NCBI GenBank assembly: GCA_910588535.1
Contig: CAJUOO010000094.1
Span: 1-8,131, forward strand
Source of the DNA: an uncultured Lachnospiraceae bacterium
GTDB lineage: Bacteria; Bacillota; Clostridia; Lachnospirales; Lachnospiraceae
Direction of reading: 5' to 3'
Length of the DNA stretch: 8,131 nt
The stretch's first letter is position 1, and each line of letters opens with the position of its first letter. Position numbers and translations under genes: made by a program. Under the pieces are notes generated by a model. That model was given only the letters and a program-made list of their open reading frames with translations, was not told where the DNA came from and ran no database searches. Positions 1 to 5,763 of this stretch are shown here, piece after piece.

Positions 1-63
1 CCTCGCTAACCGCCGGCGTTTTTCAATAGGTTCCTTGAGAACCACAGGCAGTTCAACGGACTA
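1..63 (-). repeat. Partial copy of a palindromic intergenic repeat, cut by window edge
   Basis: Bases 17-39 are a perfect 23-base reverse complement of 379-401, and 1-9 are the reverse complement of 409-417. Over the 39 bases 1-39 versus 379-417, 33 positions match. Bases 40-63 then continue as a degenerate version of the arm at 357-378, sharing CGGACT and the following CTAT with an insertion of about nine bases. This is therefore a diverged second copy of the element at 357-497 in the opposite orientation. It may extend beyond the left edge. No coding potential is seen. The type of element (REP-like, MITE-like or other) is inference. Confidence 0.75.
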
Positions 64-356
64 TTTTATCAGAAAGGCAAAACACGCACATAGTTAAGCT
101 AACGTTCTGCTCATAATTCTACTTGTATTAATTTATAGAAAAAATAAAACTAGTAAAATAGTTTTTAATAATTATAATTAAGTAAATTTACAAATATGGG
201 TCAAGTTGAATGTTTGTAGCCGGGTTTTTGGCTCTTATAGCAGTCACCATAGACTATATGTAGATACTTGGTTCCGTTGTTCGCAGGAATAAAAATAGAC
301 GTAGAAATGCAAATATATGAAGAAGCATAATATATGTGGAAATATTCAGTAAAGTA
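64..356. other. AT-rich stretch without recognisable gene
   Basis: This spacer between the two inverted repeat copies has no open frame with a ribosome binding site and no tRNA or rRNA signature. It is rich in A and T and holds only weak hairpins. One pairs 146-152 (AAAACTA) with 159-165 (TAGTTTT) ahead of a short T run. Another pairs 218-221 with 230-233. The first could be a weak AT-only terminator for a gene left of the window, but it has no GC stem. Nothing else can be supported here. Confidence 0.5.
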
Positions 357-497
357 GTATAGTCAGTCCGCTGTTTTCCTCAAGGAACCTATTGAAAAAC
401 GTTAGTACTTAGCGAGGTTTTTCACGAGCTTAGTATCTGTTACGTTTTTCACTAAGCGGGAGCGGGGTGACGGAGGAAAACAGCGGACTGGCTATAC
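357..497 (+). repeat. Long imperfect palindrome, intergenic hairpin repeat
   Basis: Arms 357-381 and 473-497 are complementary over 25 positions, with one G-T pair (t363 with g491). As RNA the arm would be fully paired. The 91-base interior carries a second stem, 393-402 (TGAAAAACGT) with 442-451 (ACGTTTTTCA). It also has recurring phrases: TTTTTCAC occurs at 418-425 and 445-452. A diverged copy lies in the opposite direction at 1-63. Two copies in one intergenic region suggest a mobile or amplified repeat. The family cannot be named from sequence alone. Confidence 0.8.
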
Positions 498-559
498 GAA
501 CCTCTTCCGAAAATGATTAAAGAAAACCCATACTACTAAAAGTTATAAATATATACATA

Positions 560-577
560 AATGAATAAATATACATT
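560..577 (+). promoter_or_regulatory. Candidate arginine repressor (ARG box) site
   Basis: The 18 bases AATGAATAAATATACATT fit the known ArgR half-site pattern wnTGAATwwwwATTCAnw with one mismatch in the ten fixed positions (A instead of T at 573). The site ends 22 bp before the -35 box of the candidate argF promoter, and argF is a typical ArgR target. The region is very AT-rich, so a chance match is quite possible. No second box at the usual spacing was seen. Confidence 0.35.
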
Positions 578-599
578 AACGCCGTTGCTTATAAGATAG

Positions 600-639
600 T
601 TGACAAATATAAATATAGCAATACAATTCTTGCTATAAT
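600..639 (+). promoter_or_regulatory. Candidate tandem sigma-A promoters for argF
   Basis: TTGACA (600-605) is followed after 16 bp by TACAAT (622-627), one base off the -10 consensus. Overlapping it downstream is an extended -10 box, TGCTATAAT (631-639), which could work without a good -35. A perfect 8-bp dyad, TATAGCAA (614-621) and TTGCTATA (630-637), spans both -10 boxes and could be an operator. Transcription would start near 635-650 and give a leader of about 400 nt before argF. The transcription start is inferred. Confidence 0.6.
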
Positions 640-796
640 GGAGATATATCTAATATATAAAATAGGATTGACAGGAATAAAAAGTTATAGTAATGTATTT
701 TTATTATAAAGTATAAGAAGGATTTCGTGTTTGTGTACTGCTTAGCGCAGAGTTATACAAAGACAATACAGAAATGAGAGTTAGATTGAAAAATCA
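640..796. other. AT-rich spacer, presumed 5' part of argF leader
   Basis: No gene or clear structure is seen. It contains a second TTGACA at 668-673, but no -10 box of quality lies at 16-18 bp. If the promoters at 600-639 are active, this stretch is transcribed. Confidence 0.4.
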
Positions 797-1026
797 TGCC
801 GATGCACTAATTGTTCAGTCGGCAATTTGAGTCAGAGCTTCAAATATGTCTTGAGCACGGTCGGAAGTTTTGGATTTCCGATATGTGTCATCGCAGTGAA
901 TTGCATATCAGTGTGAAATATTATACAGATGCGTTGATTTTTCATATTTTACACGCAAATTTGTGTAGGAGCGTCACAAATTTGTTCGACGGCAGACGCA
1001 AATTTTAAATTTGCTTTGTCCTGCCG
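797..1026 (+). ncRNA. Multi-hairpin structured leader RNA or structured repeat before argF
   Basis: This stretch folds into a chain of simple hairpins with short gaps. Stems are 797-802/819-824, 825-830/840-845, 861-866/876-881, 880-885/904-909 (sharing two bases with the previous stem), 911-921/944-954 (11 bp with one G-U), 956-965/975-984 (10 bp, perfect) and 990-997/1018-1026 around 998-1004/1008-1014. The last stem ends 27 bases before the argF ATG and has no U run after it, so it is not a standard terminator. A 65-codon frame runs through it (811-1008) but starts with TTG, has no ribosome binding site and is probably accidental. No T-box signature (the TGGAACCGCG-like core) is seen. It could be an argF regulatory leader, an independent small RNA or a dispersed structured repeat. 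The class is unknown to me. Confidence 0.5.
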
Positions 1027-1053
1027 CATTAACGCTTTAGAATGGAGATTGAT

Positions 1054-2058
1054 ATGGATTTAAAGGGAAGGAATTTTTTGACATTAAAGGATTATACGCC
1101 AGATGAGATCACTTATCTGCTTGATTTGGCAGCGGATCTGAAGGAGAAAAAGAAAAAGGGAATTTTGGTGGACACACTGAAGGGAAAGAATGTTGCCTTG
1201 ATTTTTGAAAAAACTTCTACAAGAACAAGGTGCTCTTTTGAGGTTGCTGCTCATGATCTTGGAATGGGAACAACGTATCTAGATCCATCTGGTTCTCAGA
1301 TAGGTAAGAAGGAAAGTATAGCAGATACGGCGCGGGTGCTTGGTCGGATGTATGATGGGATTGAGTATCGTGGTTTTGAGCAGGAGATTGTGGAGGAACT
1401 TGCAAAGTATGCAGGCGTTCCTGTCTGGAATGGCTTGACCAATGAATATCACCCGACGCAGATGCTTGCAGATTTGTTGACCATCAGGGAGAAATTTGGA
1501 TATTTAAAGGGGATTGCTCTTACTTATATGGGGGATGCGCGGTATAATATGGGAAATTCTTTGATGATAGTCTGCGCAAAGATGGGGATGCACTATACTG
1601 CCTGTGCACCGAAGGAATATTTTCCTGATAAGGAGCTGACATTATATTGTGAGAAGCTTGCCAAGGAGTCAGGTGGAAGTGTGACACTGACGGAAGATAG
1701 AGAGGCAGGAACCAGAAGGGCGGATGTGATATATACGGATGTCTGGGTGTCTATGGGAGAGCCAGATGAAGTGTGGGAGAGTCGAATTAGAGATCTGTCA
1801 CCTTATCAGGTAAATCAGGCTGTGATGGATAACGCTGGCGAAAATGCGATCTTTATGCACTGTCTTCCTGCATTTCATGATCAGAGTACTGGAATTGGAA
1901 GGAAGGTATCGGAGCGGTTTGGAATCTCGGAGATGGAAGTCACGGATGAGGTTTTTGAATCCAATCGATCGGTTGTCTTTGATGAGGCTGAGAATCGTAT
2001 GCATACTATTAAGGCGGTGATGGCAGCGACACTTGGCTGGGAGAAGACACAACAGTAA
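1054..2058 (+). CDS. argF: Ornithine carbamoyltransferase
   Basis: This cytoplasmic enzyme joins carbamoyl phosphate and ornithine to give citrulline and phosphate in arginine synthesis. The product has 334 residues, the usual family length. The N-terminal carbamoyl-phosphate domain carries S55-T56-R57-T58-R59 and H133-P134-T135-Q136. The C-terminal ornithine domain carries the SMG loop (S233-M234-G235) and H269-C270-L271-P272, plus R315 near the end. All key motifs are present; the family motif GDARNN reads GDARYN here (160-164). I chose ATG 1054 over ATG 1042 because GGAG at 1044-1047 lies 6 bp before it, while 1042 has no ribosome binding site. The catabolic homologue ArcB is hard to exclude by sequence, but no arcA or arcC is adjacent, which favours synthesis. 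Its stop codon overlaps the ribosome binding site of the next gene. Confidence 0.95.
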   Translation: MDLKGRNFLTLKDYTPDEITYLLDLAADLKEKKKKGILVDTLKGKNVALIFEKTSTRTRCSFEVAAHDLGMGTTYLDPSGSQIGKKESIADTARVLGRMYDGIEYRGFEQEIVEELAKYAGVPVWNGLTNEYHPTQMLADLLTIREKFGYLKGIALTYMGDARYNMGNSLMIVCAKMGMHYTACAPKEYFPDKELTLYCEKLAKESGGSVTLTEDREAGTRRADVIYTDVWVSMGEPDEVWESRIRDLSPYQVNQAVMDNAGENAIFMHCLPAFHDQSTGIGRKVSERFGISEMEVTDEVFESNRSVVFDEAENRMHTIKAVMAATLGWEKTQQ

Positions 2059-2070
2059 AGGAGCAATGGT

Positions 2071-2364
2071 ATGTATATAGGGCCGAAAAAGAAGGAAAGG
2101 TTCAGGCACTGGGGGATGGTTGTGGAATGTACCATTATGGGGCTTGGGTTGTGCACGATTTTGCTTGCAGTTTTGATTTTTTGTAATGCAGATAAGATGC
2201 TCAGATGGCTTCCGCTGATGTTTCTTCTGGCGGCACTGGTGAATGTAATAAGCTCTGTCAAGGCGCTATATTATGGCAGAACACTTGCGGGCATTGGATT
2301 ATTCCTAGCGTCTGCGGGAATAGCGGCGTTTGCTGTGGTAAGCTATATTACGCTCTGGATGTAG
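2071..2364 (+). CDS. Small three-helix membrane protein, function unknown
   Basis: The product has 97 residues. A basic N-terminus (K6-K7-K8-E9-R10) is followed by three hydrophobic segments at about 15-38, 44-65 and 72-96, which predicts an integral membrane protein with the N-terminus in the cytoplasm. I see no catalytic motif and no signal-peptide cleavage site, and do not recognise the family. ATG 2071 is preceded by AAAGGAG at 2057-2063 with 7 bp spacing. The earlier ATG at 2066 is out of frame and stops after four codons. The ribosome binding site overlaps the argF stop, so translation is probably coupled to argF. The spacing places it in one transcript between argF and birA, but nothing in its sequence links it to arginine or biotin metabolism. 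Confidence 0.85.
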   Translation: MYIGPKKKERFRHWGMVVECTIMGLGLCTILLAVLIFCNADKMLRWLPLMFLLAALVNVISSVKALYYGRTLAGIGLFLASAGIAAFAVVSYITLWM

Positions 2365-2395
2365 GGCAGGCATATGCGAAAATAGAGGAACAGAT

Positions 2396-3370
2396 ATGAA
2401 AACCCAGATATTACGGATATTACGAAATTCGCCGGACTATGTGTCAGGGCAGGAGCTGTGTGAAGAGCTTGGGGTATCCCGCACAGCGGTTTGGAAAAGT
2501 ATGAATAAGCTGAAGGAAGAGGGATACGAAATTGAGGCGGTTCAAAATAGAGGATATCACTTGATTTCCTGCCCAGATGTGGTGACGGGGAGTGAGGTAG
2601 GAAGCCGTCTGTCAACTAGTTGGGCGGGAAGAAAGATTCTTCATTATAAAGAAACTGATTCAACGAACAATCAGGCAAAGAGAGAGGCGGAAGCAGCAGA
2701 GCACGGAACTTTGATCATTGCGGATATACAGAGTGCCGGCAAAGGAAGAAGGGGAAGGAGCTGGTCCTCTCCTGCTGGGACAGGGATATTTATGAGCTTG
2801 ATTCTCAAGCCAGTGCTTCGACCAGCATATGCATCTATGTTGACGTTGGTCGCTGCGCTCAGCACAGCTAGGGCGATAGAGGAGACAGCAGGGCTTGAGG
2901 CGAAGATTAAGTGGCCGAATGATCTGGTGGTGAATAAGAAAAAGGTGACAGGCATTTTGACAGAATTGAGTGCAGAGATGGAACAGATCCACTATATAGT
3001 CATAGGGATTGGAATTAATGTAAATACAGAAAATATGCCTGATGATATAGCAAGCACGGCGACTTCTCTGCGAATAGAGTCCGGGCGTCAACTGTCCCGT
3101 GCGGCTTTGATCGCCTGTTTTTTGAATTATTTCGAGAAAGATTATGAGAGCTTTTTAAGTTCCTGTGATCTGTCTTCTCTTATGGAGGAGTATAACAAGA
3201 GACTGATTAATAGAGGAAGTATGGTGAGAGTGCTTGATCCAGAGGAAGAGTATGAGGGCAAGGCACTTGGAATAAATGAGAAAGGTGGTCTTATGGTGCA
3301 GCGTGGAGACCAACTGGAAATCATTACATCTGGAGAGGTGTCAGTTAGAGGAGTGTATGGTTATGTCTGA
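2396..3370 (+). CDS. birA: Bifunctional biotin--protein ligase / biotin operon repressor
   Basis: This enzyme activates biotin with ATP and attaches it to a lysine of biotin carboxyl carrier domains. The group with an N-terminal DNA-binding domain also represses biotin genes. The 324-residue product starts with a winged helix-turn-helix (about 5-58; SGQELCEELGVSRTAVWKSM at 17-36). The catalytic core follows: S89-T90-N91, the biotinyl-AMP loop GKGRRGRSW (115-123), KWPND (172-176), KVTGILTE (183-190) and GIGINVN (204-210). An SH3-like C-terminal domain is at about 270-324. The HTH argues for a regulatory (class II) BirA. AGAGGA at 2384-2389 lies 6 bp before ATG 2396. The gene's last 8 bases overlap the next coding region. 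No biotin operator or biotin synthesis gene is visible in the window, so its regulatory targets lie elsewhere. Confidence 0.95.
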   Translation: MKTQILRILRNSPDYVSGQELCEELGVSRTAVWKSMNKLKEEGYEIEAVQNRGYHLISCPDVVTGSEVGSRLSTSWAGRKILHYKETDSTNNQAKREAEAAEHGTLIIADIQSAGKGRRGRSWSSPAGTGIFMSLILKPVLRPAYASMLTLVAALSTARAIEETAGLEAKIKWPNDLVVNKKKVTGILTELSAEMEQIHYIVIGIGINVNTENMPDDIASTATSLRIESGRQLSRAALIACFLNYFEKDYESFLSSCDLSSLMEEYNKRLINRGSMVRVLDPEEEYEGKALGINEKGGLMVQRGDQLEIITSGEVSVRGVYGYV

Positions 3371-3716
3371 CAGGGATGAAGTGGTGCTTTGCTGCGCAAA
3401 CTCTTATGAGCAGAAATATTATCTGAATCCAGATTTTGATCGTCTTCCGGAGGCAGTCAAGGCGGAGATTAAGATTATGTGTGTGCTTTTTACGGAAGAT
3501 ATTGGTGGAATTATACTACTCGCTTTTGACAGCGATGGAAATCTGAAGATACAAGTGGAAGCGGAGGACACAGATTATCTTTTTGATGAAATTGGCTGCG
3601 GCTTAAAGGTGAAGGAGCTGAGACAGGAGAAATATGAGTTGTTTGCCGGACTAGAGCTTTACTATAAGGTGCTTACAGGGAAAAAGGCACCAGAGGAATT
3701 TTTTGAGGAGGGATAG
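3363..3716 (+). CDS. Acidic 117-residue protein of unknown function (DUF6145-like)
   Basis: This is a soluble, acidic protein with no transmembrane segment or signal peptide. Two cysteines lie together at C10-C11, with others at C40 and C79. A hydrophobic strand-like block (GGIILLAFDSDGNLKIQVEA, 48-67) is followed by an acidic helix-rich C-terminus ending EEFFEEG. From memory it resembles a clostridial family of unknown function, DUF6145; this is not verified. The open frame reaches back to 3276, but AGAGGAG at 3347-3353 fits ATG 3363 (9 bp spacing) better than ATG 3357 (3 bp). The gene overlaps birA by 8 bp in another frame, which implies translational coupling. A stem at 3714-3783 includes its stop codon. 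Its place between birA and coaX hints at a link with cofactor metabolism, but that is only context. Confidence 0.85.
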   Translation: MSDRDEVVLCCANSYEQKYYLNPDFDRLPEAVKAEIKIMCVLFTEDIGGIILLAFDSDGNLKIQVEAEDTDYLFDEIGCGLKVKELRQEKYELFAGLELYYKVLTGKKAPEEFFEEG

Positions 3717-3783
3717 TGTGAGAAGAACTTCTAATCACTCGCAGCAAAAACTGCTTCATGAAGAAGGTCTAAGACTCACACTA
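3714..3783 (+). other. Stem-loop spanning the stop codon of the upstream gene
   Basis: TAGTGTGAG (3714-3722, starting with the stop codon) is perfectly complementary to CTCACACTA (3775-3783). Inside lie CTTCT (3728-3732) with AGAAG (3762-3766), and GCAG (3741-3744) with CTGC (3751-3754). The nested stems make a plausible 70-nt RNA hairpin. No U run follows, so it does not look like an intrinsic terminator. It may protect the 3' end or be a processing site. Confidence 0.5.
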
Positions 3784-3975
3784 GAGAATGCCTGAAACAC
3801 AATATTCTCTATATAGATTTGAGATTCCGCAAAGCGGAATCATGGGGTTAATGTGAAATAAAAATTTCACATCTGGATTTGTAAGCCCGCCGAAGCGGGC
3901 AGATGGGAGTTAGTGTGAAATAAAAATTTCACATCTTGATTTATATGTCTGCTAAAGCAGGCGGATGGGAGTTAG
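3783..3975 (+). repeat. Tandem array of a 62-bp two-hairpin repeat, cluster 1 (three units)
   Basis: Units 1 (from 3852) and 2 (from 3914) are exactly 62 bp apart. Each has stem A, TGTGAAAT with ATTTCACA around AAAA (3852-3871 and 3914-3933), and then a GATTT linker. Stem B follows with a 4-base loop: GCCCGC/GCGGGC (3885-3900) and GTCTGC/GCAGGC (3947-3962). Each unit ends GATGGGAGTTAG. A degenerate unit 0 (3783-3851) replaces stem A by AGAGAAT/ATTCTCT (3783-3789/3804-3810) and stem B by GATTCCGC/GCGGAATC (3823-3841). Stem sequences change in compensating pairs between units. The same repeat recurs at 5862. There are no variable spacers, so this is not CRISPR. Confidence 0.85.
3967..3971 (+). 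promoter_or_regulatory. coaX ribosome binding site inside the repeat tail
   Basis: GGGAG ends 5 bp before ATG 3977. It is the conserved tail of 62-bp unit 2; the same tail at 3905-3909 precedes a GTG in the equivalent place. This site decides the coaX start. The upstream stem B (3947-3962) ends only four bases before it and could affect ribosome access. Confidence 0.6.
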
Positions 3976-3976
3976 T

Positions 3977-4750
3977 ATGCTTTTGGTAGTGGATGTGGGA
4001 AATACAAATATTACATTGGGTGTGTTTCGCGACAGTGAGCTTTTGGCAAGCTTTCGATTGATGACAGGGATTGCGAGGACATCTGATGAGTATGGATTAT
4101 TGTTGTGTGATCTGATTGAGCATCGCGGTATGAAGGTTTCTGATATTGATGCGGTGATAGTGTCTTCCGTTGTGCCCACAATTATGTATTCTTTTAACAG
4201 TGGCGTAAAAAAATATCTAAATCGCAATCCTTTTGAGGTGAAACCGGGCACAAAGACAGGGATTAAGATTACGACTGGAAATCCATATGAGATTGGTGCG
4301 GATCGGATTGTGGATGCTGTCGGTGCGTATGAGCAATATGGCGGACCGGTTATTGTGATTGATTTTGGCACAGCTACCACCTATGATGTGATATTGGAGG
4401 ATGGCTCTTTTACAGCGGGGATCACGGCGCCGGGCATACGAACTTGTGCGAAAGCTCTCTGGCAGGAGACAGCAAAGCTTCCTGAGATTGAGATCAAGAA
4501 GCCAGATAGTATTTTGGCGAAGGAGACCATCAGCAGTATGCAGGCAGGGCTTGTTTATGGATGTATTGGGCAGACAGAGTACATTATCCGCAAGATAAAA
4601 GAAGAGACAGGTCTTTCTAATATGAAGGCTGTGGCGACAGGCGGCTTGGGAAAAATAATTGCGGACGAGACAGATTTGATAGATATCTATGATCCAAATT
4701 TAACTTTAAATGGGTTAAGATTGATTTATAATCGTCATAAAAGGATGTAG
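3977..4750 (+). CDS. coaX: Type III pantothenate kinase
   Basis: This cytoplasmic enzyme phosphorylates pantothenate, the first committed step of CoA synthesis. Type III enzymes of the ASKHA fold need a monovalent cation and are not inhibited by CoA. The product has 257 residues, the family length. Visible motifs are the N-terminal phosphate loop D6-V-G-N-T-N11, the pantothenate-site G107-A-D-R110, the second phosphate motif DFGTATTYD (129-137), PGI (152-154), TGGLG (221-225) and DPNLTLNGL (239-247). D6, D109 and D129 are the expected acidic residues. The frame is open from ATG 3965, which would add MGVS, but 3977 has the better-placed ribosome binding site (3967-3971) and gives the usual MLLVxDVGNTN start. 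The extra codons belong to the repeat. dusB follows after 4 bp. Confidence 0.95.
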   Translation: MLLVVDVGNTNITLGVFRDSELLASFRLMTGIARTSDEYGLLLCDLIEHRGMKVSDIDAVIVSSVVPTIMYSFNSGVKKYLNRNPFEVKPGTKTGIKITTGNPYEIGADRIVDAVGAYEQYGGPVIVIDFGTATTYDVILEDGSFTAGITAPGIRTCAKALWQETAKLPEIEIKKPDSILAKETISSMQAGLVYGCIGQTEYIIRKIKEETGLSNMKAVATGGLGKIIADETDLIDIYDPNLTLNGLRLIYNRHKRM

Positions 4751-4754
4751 GCAA

Positions 4755-5738
4755 ATGGAAAATAAGGAACCACAGATTAAAAAATTGCGAATAGGAAATG
4801 TGGAAGTGGATAATAATCTGATATTAGCGCCCATGGCAGGAGTAACAGACCTGCCATTTCGCTTGCTTTGTAGAGAACAGGGATGTGGACTGCTTTATAC
4901 AGAGATGGTGAGTGCAAAGGCGATCCTATATCAGAATAAAAATACATTCGCCCTGTTAAAGATGGAGCCTTCGGAGCATCCGATCGCCTTGCAGCTTTTT
5001 GGCTCAGAGCCGGAGGTTATGGCAGAGGCTGCAGTGATGTTGGAGAGGGAGCCCTTTGATATTTTAGATATAAATATGGGCTGCCCTGTTCCAAAAATAG
5101 TAAATAATGGAGAGGGTTCTGCCCTGATGAAAAATCCTAAGCTGGCGCAGGAAATTGTGTCCGCCGTGGCAAAGGCTGTGAAAAAGCCTGTTACCGTAAA
5201 ATTCCGCAAGGGCTTTACCGAGGATTGCATCAATGCTGCAGAGTTTGCAAAGGTGCTGGAGTTTGCCGGTGCTGCTGCTGTGGCTGTGCATGGGCGCACG
5301 AGGCAACAGTATTACTCTGGTAGAGCGGATTGGGATAGTATTAGACAGGTAAAGGAGGCTGTGTCAATTCCAGTGATTGGAAATGGGGATGTGACATCGC
5401 CAGAGAGTGCGCAAAGAATGCTTTTAGAAACGGGCTGTGATGGTGTGATGATAGGGCGGGGAGCGCGTGGAAATCCGTGGCTGTTTCGTCAGATTCGCGA
5501 GTATCTGGACACAGGAGCTTATGATCATGGTCCATCTTTACAGGAGATTAAGGAGATGATAGTAAGGCATGGAAGGTTGAATCTAAGCTATAAAGGAGAG
5601 TATACTGGCATCCGGGAAATGCGCAAGCATGTGGCATGGTATACTGCGGGACTTCCTAATTCTGCTGTTTTGAGAAATGAAGTGAATCACGTGGAGAACT
5701 TTCGAGAGCTCTCAGATCTGATAGAAAGGTTTTCTTGA
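4755..5738 (+). CDS. dusB: tRNA-dihydrouridine synthase, DusB type
   Basis: This FMN-dependent, NADPH-using enzyme reduces specific uridines to dihydrouridine in the D-loop of tRNAs. The 327-residue product is full length. The N-terminal TIM barrel carries APMAGVTD (25-32, FMN binding) and NMGCPVPKI (107-115) with the catalytic Cys110. It also has K149 and R151, HGRTRQQYYSGRADW (179-193), GNGDV (209-213) and GRGARGNPW (234-242). The C-terminal helical domain (about 255-327) contacts tRNA. AAGGA at 4741-4745, inside the coaX end, lies 9 bp before the ATG. Its stop codon overlaps the -35 box of the next promoter. The subgroup (DusB rather than another Dus) is inferred from motifs and from the dusB-greA-lysS neighbourhood common in Firmicutes. 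Which tRNA position it modifies cannot be read here. Confidence 0.93.
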   Translation: MENKEPQIKKLRIGNVEVDNNLILAPMAGVTDLPFRLLCREQGCGLLYTEMVSAKAILYQNKNTFALLKMEPSEHPIALQLFGSEPEVMAEAAVMLEREPFDILDINMGCPVPKIVNNGEGSALMKNPKLAQEIVSAVAKAVKKPVTVKFRKGFTEDCINAAEFAKVLEFAGAAAVAVHGRTRQQYYSGRADWDSIRQVKEAVSIPVIGNGDVTSPESAQRMLLETGCDGVMIGRGARGNPWLFRQIREYLDTGAYDHGPSLQEIKEMIVRHGRLNLSYKGEYTGIREMRKHVAWYTAGLPNSAVLRNEVNHVENFRELSDLIERFS

Positions 5739-5763
5739 CATTGATTTTCATTTCGTTTATAAT
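5735..5763 (+). promoter_or_regulatory. Consensus sigma-A promoter overlapping the dusB stop
   Basis: TTGACA (5735-5740) and TATAAT (5758-5763) are both perfect and separated by 17 bp, the optimal spacing. The TGA stop of dusB (5736-5738) lies inside the -35 box. Transcription should start near 5770 and give a leader of about 330 nt before greA. This is the best promoter match in the window. Its use is inferred, as no transcript data are available. Confidence 0.8.

Noticed and set aside
146..166. AT-only hairpin with T run as a terminator
   Set aside because: The 7-bp stem has one C-G pair and much of the T run lies in the stem, so it is too weak to call.
668..696. Second TTGACA before argF as a promoter
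   Set aside because: At 17 bp the -10 would be TAATGT, a poor match; TATAGT at 686-691 is only 12 bp away.
811..1008. 65-codon open frame in the argF leader
   Set aside because: It starts with TTG, has no ribosome binding site, and its bases are almost wholly used by hairpin stems. The composition (many C, H, F) looks like translated structured DNA.
797..1026. T-box leader for argF
   Set aside because: No TGGAACCGCG-like T-box core and no terminator with U run were found. argF is also not a usual tRNA-Arg T-box match on this evidence.
1042..1053. Upstream ATG for argF
   Set aside because: No ribosome binding site precedes 1042, and the GGAG needed for 1054 lies inside this extension.
3276..3362. 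Longer N-terminus for the acidic small protein
   Set aside because: It would overlap birA by 95 bp, lacks a ribosome binding site, and the strong AGAGGAG fits ATG 3363.
3783..3975. CRISPR array
   Set aside because: The whole 62-bp unit is repeated, there are no unique spacers of regular size, and no cas gene is present.
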